Of a DNA stretch of 64,000 bases, positions 17,531-24,966 are shown piece after piece. Source of the stretch: Bacillus proteolyticus. Lineage in GTDB: Bacteria > Bacillota > Bacilli > Bacillales > Bacillaceae_G. Made by a program: the position numbers and the translations under genes. Position 1 is the first letter of the stretch. Each line of letters begins with the position of its first letter. The DNA lies in assembly GCF_001884065.1 (NCBI RefSeq), contig NZ_MACH01000092.1, positions 186,001 to 250,000 on the forward strand, given 5' to 3'. The notes beneath the pieces are model-generated. The model saw nothing but the letters and a program-made list of their open reading frames with translations. It did no database searches and had not been told where the DNA came from.

Positions 17531-17563
17531 AAAAATCCTCTTTTATATAAAGAGGATTTTTTT
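17531..17563. terminator. Bidirectional terminator
   Basis: AAAAATCCTCTTT and AAAGAGGATTTTT arms around a short loop; it lies between the convergent MocR and DUF4269 genes. Confidence 0.85.
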
Positions 17564-17574
17564 GTGTACCTAAT

Positions 17575-18105
17575 TTACCACAATCTCATTTCCTGTCCTA
17601 GTAAAATAAGTTCTTCATAGGGATCTCCGTCAATTTTTAATACTTGTGCAAAAGCCGGTTCTGTTTTTATGCCTTGTTCTTTTAATTGGATGATTTTTTT
17701 TCTAATATGAGGATGCTGCATTAATAGCATGTGCTCCACTATCATATGTTTATATGCATTTTGGTTACGTACTGGCTGCGATTGAGCAAATAATTCAAAT
17801 TCAAAACCTTCAAATTGAAAATTCACCTTTATTGTTAAGATATTTTTAATGTTTTTCTTTTTCATTTCAAATCCTTCGTACGAGCCATACAATGATCTAA
17901 TTTCCTGTTCAAAAAAATCATAATTATGTACTTCCATTACAATGTCTAAGTCAGAATGAAGGGTATCAATTCTAATAGGGATTGTCCCGCAAAGTACAGG
18001 GCTATATAAGGCTAAATCCTCCATTATGTTTAGTTTATTAATAACTTCGTAAACTTTTTGTTGTTTATCGTTCCCAGATTGTAAGTATGTGATAGATGTA
18101 AACAT
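17575..18105 (-). CDS. DUF4269 protein (nucleotidyltransferase-like)
   Basis: 176 residues. The segment VLCGTIPIRIDTLHSDLDIVME (about 36-57) has the G(T)xP...SDLDI arrangement of minimal nucleotidyltransferase folds, and VNFQFEGFEFELFAQ may supply a third acidic site. Members of DUF4269 are uncharacterised. The later HMLLMQHPHIRKKIIQLKEQGIKTEPAFAQVL is conserved in the family. The start at 18105 follows GAAGGAGAGA; a longer frame from 18168 has no ribosome site. Single gene. Confidence 0.8.
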   Translation of the reverse strand: MFTSITYLQSGNDKQQKVYEVINKLNIMEDLALYSPVLCGTIPIRIDTLHSDLDIVMEVHNYDFFEQEIRSLYGSYEGFEMKKKNIKNILTIKVNFQFEGFEFELFAQSQPVRNQNAYKHMIVEHMLLMQHPHIRKKIIQLKEQGIKTEPAFAQVLKIDGDPYEELILLGQEMRLW

Positions 18106-18280
18106 AGAAGTCTCTCCTTCATTTAACGTAGTACTCGTCTCACTAAATTTGAGAAAAAATTTAATCATTCCATTTTGTTCTAGGAGTACCTATATTTCAA
18201 TATTTTAAGCTGAACTAACAATATTTTTCAACTTTTCTCCTATACTGCAATACTATAAAAATAAAAAAGGAGGAATTTTA

Positions 18281-18742
18281 ATGAGCATTTTTAACATGAT
18301 TTTGACCATACACATTTTATTTGGAACAATATGCTTAATCACTGGTATCGTAGCGATGGTTGCTCAAAAAAAGAAAGGAAAGCATACAGAATGGGGCGAA
18401 ATATATCACGCATCCTATGTTGTAATAACTCTTACTGCAATTATATTGTCCATTATAAACTGGGATGAAATCGCATATTTATTTTATGTAGCAATTATCT
18501 CCTATTCATTTGCGATTTACGGATATCTCGCAAGAAAACAGCGATGGAAAAATTGGCTAGGGCATCATATTAGAGGTATGCTAGGCTCCTACATTGGTGC
18601 AGTGACCGCACTTTTAGTGAACATTGGGATGTATATTCCTATTATAAATTTACTACCACCAATATGGTTTTGGTTCTTACCTACCCTAATTGGCATTCCT
18701 CTTGTAACTAGTGTATCAAAAAGGTATAAAAAACAAAGGTAA
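18281..18742 (+). CDS. DUF2306-like integral membrane protein
   Basis: 153 residues, four predicted transmembrane helices. The opening ILTIHILFGTICLITGIVAM and the KGKHTEWGEIYHASYVVITLTA region, with His residues in helices 1 and 2 and LGHHIRGMLGSYIG later, resemble DUF2306/predicted-membrane-protein families that may bind heme or quinone. Function unknown. AAAAAAGGAGGAATTTT precedes the ATG. Followed by a strong shared terminator. Confidence 0.7.
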   Translation: MSIFNMILTIHILFGTICLITGIVAMVAQKKKGKHTEWGEIYHASYVVITLTAIILSIINWDEIAYLFYVAIISYSFAIYGYLARKQRWKNWLGHHIRGMLGSYIGAVTALLVNIGMYIPIINLLPPIWFWFLPTLIGIPLVTSVSKRYKKQR

Positions 18743-18804
18743 AATTAATTACAGTTTAATTACCTTCTAATTTATTTTTATAAAGATAACCAGAAAGTGA
18801 AAAT

Positions 18805-18836
18805 AAAAAGAATCCAATAATACTTGGATTCTTTTT
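18805..18836. terminator. Bidirectional terminator
   Basis: AAAAAGAATCCAA and TTGGATTCTTTTT arms, perfect, 6-nt loop. It lies between convergent genes. Confidence 0.85.
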
Positions 18837-18849
18837 ATTTATGATTTTT

Positions 18850-19710
18850 TTAAGGCGATATCGAATGCAAACGATCCGGATAATTAGTAAACATCCCGTC
18901 TACACCCCATTGTAGTAACTTTTCCATATTTTTTTCATTATCTACTGTAAATGGATGAACTTCTAAGCCATGTTTCTTTATTTTTTTCACATAGACTGCA
19001 TCAATATATTTGTAGTTCATGCCTAGGCCAATGCAGTATGTTTTATAGTTTTTTATTTCTAAATCTGTTAATTGAACTGCTTTTTTATATGATAATAATT
19101 GTACTAACGGTATATTGGCATTTAAACTATGAATCTTTCGTAGACTTTCTTCACTAAATGATTGAATAATAACTTTATCACTTATTTGATAGAGATTTAT
19201 AATTTCTAATAATTTTTCTTCCATTCCAGGATATTCATCTGGTGATTTTGTTTCGATATAATAATTAGCATTATGTCCAAACGTTTCAATAATTTCTTCT
19301 AGTGTTGGAACTTTAGCATTTTCAAATTCTTTCTTTGCTAACTTTGGATACTTTTTATTGAAAAAAGAACCTGCATTCAGTTGTTTTATTTCATCTAATG
19401 TATGATCTTTTACAAAACCAGTACCGTTTGTTGTGCGGTTTAATGTTTCATCATGCATAGCTACTAAATGTCCGTCTTTTGTCATTTGGAGATCTATTTC
19501 TATATAGTCACCTTTTAATTGCTGTCCTAATTGATATGCTTCTAATGTATGTTCCGGTGCATATGCAGAAGCCCCTCTATGCGCAATATTTTTAATATAA
19601 TTTGATTGATTAATGGCTTTTGTATATTTTTGTTCATTTACTTGCTGAAAAACAAAAGTGCTAATTACAATAAAGAAACAGATGATTGTAATTATAGATA
19701 TTTTCTTCAT
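18850..19710 (-). CDS. Glycerophosphodiester phosphodiesterase, membrane-anchored or secreted
   Basis: 286 residues. The N-terminal MKKISIITIICFFIVISTF is a signal peptide or anchor. The GDPD TIM-barrel follows: NIAHRGASAYAPEHT (first catalytic His), EIDLQMTKDGHLVAMHDE (Glu, Asp and second His), YYIETKSP, and the final LEVHPFTVDNE and WGVDGMFTNYPD. It should hydrolyse glycerophosphodiesters to glycerol-3-phosphate and an alcohol outside the membrane, releasing phosphate or carbon from lipid or teichoic acid debris. The start at 19710 gives a proper signal sequence but has GGAG 13 nt away; a TTG at 19764 extends the frame by 18 residues and overlaps the upstream GNAT gene by 8 bp, which would favour coupling. 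Confidence 0.85.
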   Translation of the reverse strand: MKKISIITIICFFIVISTFVFQQVNEQKYTKAINQSNYIKNIAHRGASAYAPEHTLEAYQLGQQLKGDYIEIDLQMTKDGHLVAMHDETLNRTTNGTGFVKDHTLDEIKQLNAGSFFNKKYPKLAKKEFENAKVPTLEEIIETFGHNANYYIETKSPDEYPGMEEKLLEIINLYQISDKVIIQSFSEESLRKIHSLNANIPLVQLLSYKKAVQLTDLEIKNYKTYCIGLGMNYKYIDAVYVKKIKKHGLEVHPFTVDNEKNMEKLLQWGVDGMFTNYPDRLHSISP

Positions 19711-19756
19711 ACCGGTATGTTTACTCCTATATTTAAAGCGATTTGATTTGGATGAA

Positions 19757-20557
19757 TTATTCAATTAAATGTCGATTTTCAAAAACTGTAATTTGTCCTG
19801 CGGCTTGAAAGCCAGATTTTTTATAAATGTTTATTCCATCAGGTGAAGCTTGTAATACGCAATAATTATTTTTTAGTTGTTTTGCTTCTTGCAGCAGGAA
19901 ATTAAACATAATAGAACCAAATCCTTTTCCTCTCATATCTTCTTTAGTCGCTATATCATAAATACCGACGCTATCTTCCGTACAAACTAGAGAGCCAACA
20001 GATACTACCTTCCCTTTATAAAGGCCTAAGTATAGTTTCATGGCATCACTATTCCATAAATCTAAAGAAGCAATTTGATTATAGTATGCTTGAACTTGAG
20101 TACCTTCTGTTGATGTATCGAATAAAGTTGCTAACGTTTCGCCAAATTGTTTTATTTGTTCTGGCGATGTTGCATTTTGTATTGTAAAACCTACTGGAAT
20201 GTCTATTGTTGGATTAATTTTTCTTAAGTCTGCTACCATCGCGATATTCTGTTCTGCTTCTTTTAAACCAAGTTTGATTAATTCGCTTTTTATAGTCTGT
20301 TCTTGCTTATCATCCCAAAACCAAACACTCATTGGAAATTTTTTTTGATTATAGCATTCTACCTCCTTATATAATTTCTCGAACCCTTCCGTTACATTAC
20401 TATTTAGTAGTGTAATAATATTAAATGTATCTGCGGGTAATCCGCAGTCGACAGTAATATAACCCTTCGTTTCTTTTACATCCATTCCATGTACCCGCCG
20501 CGCAATATATGAGGTTTTATATGTGAAATTATCTATTAGTAACTGTTTATAATTCAT
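19757..20557 (-). CDS. GNAT family N-acetyltransferase, two-domain form
   Basis: 266 residues, about twice a minimal GNAT. The C-terminal half carries the acetyl-CoA loop (IATKEDMRGKGFGSIMFNFLL, about 201-221) and YCVLQASPDGINIYKKSGFQAAG. The N-terminal half (WFWDDKQEQTIKSELIKLGLKEAE) is probably a degenerate GNAT domain, as in similar Bacillus proteins. The substrate is unknown. AAAGGAG 8 nt before ATG 20557 sets the start. It lies directly upstream of the GDPD gene and is likely co-transcribed. Confidence 0.85.
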   Translation of the reverse strand: MNYKQLLIDNFTYKTSYIARRVHGMDVKETKGYITVDCGLPADTFNIITLLNSNVTEGFEKLYKEVECYNQKKFPMSVWFWDDKQEQTIKSELIKLGLKEAEQNIAMVADLRKINPTIDIPVGFTIQNATSPEQIKQFGETLATLFDTSTEGTQVQAYYNQIASLDLWNSDAMKLYLGLYKGKVVSVGSLVCTEDSVGIYDIATKEDMRGKGFGSIMFNFLLQEAKQLKNNYCVLQASPDGINIYKKSGFQAAGQITVFENRHLIE

Positions 20558-20782
20558 TAATTTTGCTCCTTTCATAAAAATTCGTATTCGAATCCTTCAG
20601 TATTAAATATAACATATAAGAAATGTACCTATTTCTATAAAAATATCTCTATAAATCACTCTTTGCGCCCTAAAAGAATTAAAAATGATATAACGTTGTC
20701 GGAATGAAAAAAGTGGTATATAATAAATATTAACATTACTAGTAATTATTTTAGGTATTCCTAGAATAAAGGAGCGATACAT

Positions 20783-20887
20783 ATGAAAATTACTATTTAT
20801 TTCGGAAGTCATGAGGATCAAGATGTTCGTACTATGGACTGTCATTTAGATGTAGAAGATACAGAAGAGATTGTTTCTGTATCATAA
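20783..20887 (+). CDS. Small hypothetical acidic protein (34 aa)
   Basis: ATG at 20783 has AAAGGAGCGATAC upstream at good spacing. The product begins MKITIYFGSHEDQDVRT and ends EDTEEIVSVS: acidic, soluble, no known motif. A terminator follows within 40 bp, and a TATAAT-like box lies about 60 bp upstream, so it looks like a complete small transcription unit. I do not recognise the family. Confidence 0.6.
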   Translation: MKITIYFGSHEDQDVRTMDCHLDVEDTEEIVSVS

Positions 20888-20926
20888 TATAAATAGTTGG
20901 GATGAACCCTCTTCCCTACAGCGTTT

Positions 20927-20953
20927 AAGGCACCTTTTACTGGTGTCTTTTTT
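20927..20953 (+). terminator. Terminator of the 34-residue gene
   Basis: GGCACC/GGTGTC (one G-U pair) around a 7-nt loop, flanked by AA and T6. Confidence 0.75.
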
Positions 20954-21013
20954 GTTGTTTTTTCATCAAAAACCCTTTACTTTAGAGCGCTTTAATAGTA
21001 AAATATAAATATA

Positions 21014-21027
21014 CGAACAAACGTTCT
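21014..21027 (+). promoter_or_regulatory. LexA (DinR) SOS box
   Basis: CGAACAAACGTTCT matches 13 of 14 positions of the Bacillus SOS box consensus CGAACRNRYGTTYC; only the last base differs. It lies 38-51 bp upstream of the start of the next gene, over or just behind its promoter. Confidence 0.8.
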
Positions 21028-21064
21028 TTTTATTTTAATTGTACATGAAGGGATGATTTTAACA

Positions 21065-21763
21065 ATGACTCAAGCAAAGCGCAGAGGAAGAAAAAAGCAA
21101 ACACCTATTATTTCAAATACAGGCTTTATCGGCTCTGTCTTTATTGATACATTGGAGTTACAAAAGAAATCCTATTATTTCGCTCGTAAAAAACTTCAAA
21201 TTGTGCATCACGTATTAGATGGTCTATCTGGAGCAACGAGTGCATTATTTAAAGAACATAATATCGCTACATACATGTCATGTGTGTATTTACATAAACA
21301 AAAGAAAATCGGATTCGTTCTTTCAACAAAACCTTTTGAACAAAGTGATGGTGTTTCTTATTTTATAAATTATTTGATTGAAAAGAATTTTTACGGTAAC
21401 GAAGAAGTAGAATATCAAGAAGTATTTAATACAGGTTTTGTTGGCGTAGTGTTTGCGGATTTATCCAGTATAGATCGCTTTAATTTTGAATTTGAAATGG
21501 GTATGTTAACGAAGTTAATGAAAGATATGATCATTCCTGTTAAAGAGCTCTTTTTACGCCACAATGTACCAGCTTACATCTCCACTTCTCATTTAGAGGA
21601 GCAAAATAAATTAGGTTTCGTTCTTTCTGTAAAACCATACGATGAACGTGCAGAAGCAGATTTATACTTCGAAACATATTTAAAAGAACGTGGATTATTT
21701 ATTGGTGATGAAGAGGATGATATCGATAAGATTGTTATTAGAAAAACAGCTGAATTACGATAG
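21065..21763 (+). CDS. Uncharacterised protein of two tandem homologous domains, under a LexA box
   Basis: 232 residues. After a basic start (MTQAKRRGRKKQTP) there are two copies of a domain of about 95 residues. Matching pairs are NTGFIGSVFIDTLEL/NTGFVGVVFADLSSI, ALFKEHNIATYMS/ELFLRHNVPAYIS, KIGFVLSTKPF/KLGFVLSVKPY and EKNFYGNEE/ERGLFIGDEE. Such a repeat indicates an internal duplication and perhaps a pseudo-dimer. No catalytic motif, membrane segment or zinc site is visible, and I do not recognise the family. The LexA box just upstream implies induction by DNA damage. ATG 21065 has AAGGGA 11 nt away; ATG 21053 overlaps that site. A strong terminator follows, so it is a single-gene SOS unit. 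Confidence 0.8.
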   Translation: MTQAKRRGRKKQTPIISNTGFIGSVFIDTLELQKKSYYFARKKLQIVHHVLDGLSGATSALFKEHNIATYMSCVYLHKQKKIGFVLSTKPFEQSDGVSYFINYLIEKNFYGNEEVEYQEVFNTGFVGVVFADLSSIDRFNFEFEMGMLTKLMKDMIIPVKELFLRHNVPAYISTSHLEEQNKLGFVLSVKPYDERAEADLYFETYLKERGLFIGDEEDDIDKIVIRKTAELR

Positions 21764-21795
21764 AAAAGCGCAGGATGGTGATCCTGCGCTTTTTA
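21764..21795. terminator. Terminator after the SOS-box gene
   Basis: AAAAGCGCAGGAT (21764-21776) and ATCCTGCGCTTTT (21781-21793), perfect 13-bp arms with a 4-nt loop and T tail; it also covers the minus-strand gene ending at 21813. Confidence 0.9.
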
Positions 21796-21812
21796 TAATT
21801 TATGAAATTAAT

Positions 21813-22457
21813 TTACCAAATAAACGGTATTAGTTTTTTTGTTTTCTGTTTATATACTGTAAATTGTTCTCCGTACTTATTCTGTAAGTAATCATCAGAT
21901 TTTGGAATATAGTCAAAAACAAATACTATTAATAGGCCTAGAGGTATTAGCAAACTATAAATATTGTTAGAGATTAGCGCTAAGCCTAATACCCAAAGGC
22001 AATCCCCAAGATAATTAATATGAATTGCATATTTAAATAAACCGCCTGTATATAGCTTACCTTGATTTGCAGGATTGTCTTTAAAAGGTTTTCTAAGTAA
22101 CTCTGAAACTGTGTTTAATATACTCCCTCCTAAAAACAATATCCACCCTATAACAAGCACTATTAAGTTTGAATCCTGTTTACCAGTAATCATTAAAATG
22201 GGGAAACCTAAATAATAAATCCCAAAAGCAATACTGTTCATAATTGCTTCTTGCCATGCAATACCTCTAGGTAACCAAATAAACATCATAGCTGTTAATC
22301 GTAAAGTTGTAATAATTAAAGCAATAAAAAGTCCTAGTGAAACGCCTGATTTGGCATGAGTAATGAAAAGTAAATAATACGCGATGATTAAATAGATAAT
22401 CTCAGCAACTAAAATCAAGATTTTTTCTTTTATTGTTGGCCGGTTTATACCATACAT
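21813..22457 (-). CDS. Membrane methyltransferase/reductase-like protein (DUF1295 or ICMT-like)
   Basis: 214 residues with about six transmembrane helices and the C-terminal signature of the isoprenylcysteine methyltransferase/steroid-5-alpha-reductase-like superfamily: LYTGGLFKYAIHINYLGDCLWVLG, then FDYIPKSDDYLQNKYGEQFTVYKQKTKKLIPFIW. The region binds SAM or NADPH in relatives; the substrate is unknown. It lies 22 bp downstream of a MerR regulator gene in one operon, so it is probably induced by the compound that regulator senses. Confidence 0.7.
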   Translation of the reverse strand: MYGINRPTIKEKILILVAEIIYLIIAYYLLFITHAKSGVSLGLFIALIITTLRLTAMMFIWLPRGIAWQEAIMNSIAFGIYYLGFPILMITGKQDSNLIVLVIGWILFLGGSILNTVSELLRKPFKDNPANQGKLYTGGLFKYAIHINYLGDCLWVLGLALISNNIYSLLIPLGLLIVFVFDYIPKSDDYLQNKYGEQFTVYKQKTKKLIPFIW

Positions 22458-22479
22458 TGTGATACGCCCCTTTATTTAT

Positions 22480-23277
22480 TCATTTTATGGGAAAATATAC
22501 TTCTATGATATTTTTCTCCTCCGGTGTGCTATAAGGATTCGTTTTATAAACTTCAAACGGAGCGCCATTCAGTTTATAGTTATTTTCTTCAATCCAAACA
22601 TGTAGCTTTGTATGAATAGAAGGTAATTCTTCGTAAGGACCAATAAGCGTAGCCATTGCGCAAAGGCCGGGATTAAATACTTTTGTTTTATTTGAGGCCT
22701 CTGCAAGTGGAATCGCAATTTCTACATCATAGCTTTCAGGTACATATTCTGAACTATGGAAAATAGCAAGTGGTTTTGCAATAGGTAATAAATTTTCAAA
22801 TGAAATTTTACTAAACAACTCATTAAAATGCGTTAAAAAATCAGCGGTATTCATTTGTTTTCGCTGAGATAATATATTATAGGTTAAGTGATTTACAAGA
22901 TTAATCTCAATATGATTTAAGTAACCCATGATACTTTCCTCTTCATCTAATTGTTGAATATCAAGCGTTAACTTTTTTAATAAAGAAGAATAAAATGTTA
23001 TTTGTTGTGTTAGATTTTCTTGTTTGACTTTCATTTTAGAGTTAAGAAACTCAGTATTCTCCCAATTTGTTAAAAGATCTTTAATCTCTTCCAGTGAAAA
23101 TAAATAGGTTTTTAATCGTGTAATCAATAAAGCTGTTTCTAATTGAGAAATATTATAGTAGCGATAGCCATTATTAGCGTCTATGAAATCAGGCTTTAAA
23201 AGTCCAATTTCATCATAGTAGCGCAGCGTCTTCATTGTGAGATGTGATATTTTTGAAAACTCACCAATGGAAAGCAT
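22480..23277 (-). CDS. MerR-family regulator with C-terminal effector-binding domain (BmrR/BltR-like)
   Basis: 265 residues. The N-terminal MerR helix-turn-helix reads MLSIGEFSKISHLTMKTLRYYDEIGLL (split over 1-27) followed by the NGYRYYNISQLE wing and a long coiled coil (about 80-120). The C-terminal part (about 140-265) fits the GyrI-like/AraC effector-binding domain (ESYDVEIAIPL, CAMATLIGPYEELPSIHTKLHVWIEEN, YFPIK). Such proteins bind bulky hydrophobic drugs. GGAGGTG 8 nt before ATG 23277 decides the start. Its promoter has a 19-bp spacer (see 23308-23338), so it should activate its own operon. Confidence 0.9.
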   Translation of the reverse strand: MLSIGEFSKISHLTMKTLRYYDEIGLLKPDFIDANNGYRYYNISQLETALLITRLKTYLFSLEEIKDLLTNWENTEFLNSKMKVKQENLTQQITFYSSLLKKLTLDIQQLDEEESIMGYLNHIEINLVNHLTYNILSQRKQMNTADFLTHFNELFSKISFENLLPIAKPLAIFHSSEYVPESYDVEIAIPLAEASNKTKVFNPGLCAMATLIGPYEELPSIHTKLHVWIEENNYKLNGAPFEVYKTNPYSTPEEKNIIEVYFPIK

Positions 23278-23307
23278 AACAATCACCTCCTGTTATTAGT
23301 TACTTTA

Positions 23308-23338
23308 AATATACTGGTTCCTGTAAGGGGAAGGTCAA
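23308..23338 (-). promoter_or_regulatory. MerR-type promoter with 19-bp spacer
   Basis: On the minus strand, TTGACC (23338-23333) and TATATT (23313-23308) are separated by exactly 19 bp. The spacer TTCCCCTTACAGGAACCAG holds an imperfect dyad (TTCC...GGAA) like known MerR operators. It lies 30 bp before the MerR start codon. Confidence 0.7.
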
Positions 23339-23542
23339 TCAATAAAGTTAAATTTTCTTATTATATTTAGAAATAGCATTCATACTCAGCAACCTACAAT
23401 TTTGAAGTATCCCCAAAACTGAAATGTAATCTTTTCATAATTGTCCATAGGAATTTAGTTCATTTTTTCGTTTAGGGGTATTTGTTTTTTTAGCTAAGTG
23501 GTGATATGGCAGTATCCATTCTATAAATAAACTAAGAAACTA

Positions 23543-24838
23543 CTAAGCGCTATAATCTTTCGAATGAAGTTCTAATGTTAAACGATTTGAAGAAACCTGA
23601 TTCAATATTAAATATAAGATTCCTCCTACTATTGGAATAGTATAGGCTGGAATATAGTTTAATAATATACCTGATATTGCGAGTGCTATTGGCTGCATCA
23701 TTTTCCCTAAACTTAATCCAATACTAAGCACTCTTCCCCTATATTTATCGGGAATCTCTTTTTGCATGAAATAAATTAAAGGAATATCAATTAGCGCTAT
23801 AATAAGCCCTAAAAAGAACATAACAACACAATACGTAATAACGTATACAAAATCATTTACTTCAATATTTTTGAATAAAACTGGAATTCCTGAAATAATC
23901 ATAAAAACTGCCAGCATAGAACTTAGCTTTTTCAAAAGATAAGAGTAAGAAAAACGATCAGTTATCTTTTTTACTAAAATTGCACCAATTATCATCCCTA
24001 CTGGAAAAATTCCTTGAATGATACCAAATTGCTTAGAACTAAGATTGAGAACTGTGTTAATAATGTATGGTAATGGAACGGTTACAGCAAACCCTAAGAA
24101 GAAATTAAGTGAAATTAAAATTCGAAACGTATTCTTTAAGCTTTCCTTTTCAATTAAGTATGAAAACCCCTCTTTTATATCTTTAATAAAATTAATTCTC
24201 CGTTTTGAGCATTCCTCATTTATGTTGAACTCGAACAGTTTAAAATGAATAAATAATATGGATATACCCGAAAGAATATATGAAATACCGTTAATAATTA
24301 TAAAAATTTTAATATCAAAGACTGCAAAAACGATGCCACCTAACATAGGACCGAGAATTAAAGATACAGAATCGATAATTTTACTTATAGAGTTAATACT
24401 CATTAGCCTCTCTTTAGAGACAATATTTGGTTTTGCGGCTTCTAACCCTATTCCAAAGAATGTTGTAAATACCGTCATAAGAAAGGTAGTAGTATAAATG
24501 ATGAATAAGTTTAATCCATAATAGCTGCTTAATATATAAACCGTTATTAATAAGCATCCACTTAGTAAATCCATACAAACAACCAGTTTCTTTTTATCAA
24601 CCTTATCAGCAACTACACCGGCAAATGGATTCATAACAATCATTGGAATCGTTCCTAAAATGAGCGTAATCGCAAAATTTAACGCAGATCCAGTTATTTG
24701 TAAAACATATAATCCTAATGCGAAACTATAAATAGAACTACCGGATATTGATACTGTTTTCGCAATTGAATAGAGACAAATATTTCTTAGTTCTTGGTTG
24801 CTTTTTTTATTTTCCGTATGTAATTGTAAACTTCCCAT
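23543..24838 (-). CDS. MFS efflux transporter (MFS_3, MefA-like)
   Basis: 431 residues with 12 predicted helices. The N-terminal half contains FALGLYVLQITGSALNFA and GVVADKVDKKKLVVCMD, typical of the MFS_3/macrolide-efflux-like branch, and the second half KKITDRFSYSYLLKK. Relatives pump macrolides or other lipophilic drugs. GGAGGG precedes ATG 24838. The promoter (24863-24893) has a 19-bp spacer, and the next gene upstream encodes a MerR-methyltransferase fusion, which is the probable activator. Confidence 0.85.
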   Translation of the reverse strand: MGSLQLHTENKKSNQELRNICLYSIAKTVSISGSSIYSFALGLYVLQITGSALNFAITLILGTIPMIVMNPFAGVVADKVDKKKLVVCMDLLSGCLLITVYILSSYYGLNLFIIYTTTFLMTVFTTFFGIGLEAAKPNIVSKERLMSINSISKIIDSVSLILGPMLGGIVFAVFDIKIFIIINGISYILSGISILFIHFKLFEFNINEECSKRRINFIKDIKEGFSYLIEKESLKNTFRILISLNFFLGFAVTVPLPYIINTVLNLSSKQFGIIQGIFPVGMIIGAILVKKITDRFSYSYLLKKLSSMLAVFMIISGIPVLFKNIEVNDFVYVITYCVVMFFLGLIIALIDIPLIYFMQKEIPDKYRGRVLSIGLSLGKMMQPIALAISGILLNYIPAYTIPIVGGILYLILNQVSSNRLTLELHSKDYSA

Positions 24839-24862
24839 AACATTTCCCTCCCACTGAACTTT

Positions 24863-24893
24863 GTATTACGTACAGTGTAAGTTCTCGGGTCAA
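24863..24893 (-). promoter_or_regulatory. MerR-type promoter of the MFS gene, 19-bp spacer
   Basis: TTGACC (24893-24888) and TAATAC (24868-24863) on the minus strand are 19 bp apart, the extended spacing on which MerR activators act. The spacer reads CGAGAACTTACACTGTACG. Confidence 0.65.
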
Positions 24894-24936
24894 CCCAATA
24901 TCAATATGTTGTGTTTAAAAATTACTACAAAGAAAT

Positions 24937-24966
24937 AAAAAAAGATGGGGTTAACTCCATCTTTTT
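24937..24966 (-). terminator. Terminator overlapping the end of the MerR-methyltransferase gene
   Basis: AAAAAGATGG.../...CCATCTTTTT arms; the stem includes the last codons of the gene ending at 24951. A run on the plus strand gives the U tail. Confidence 0.75.
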
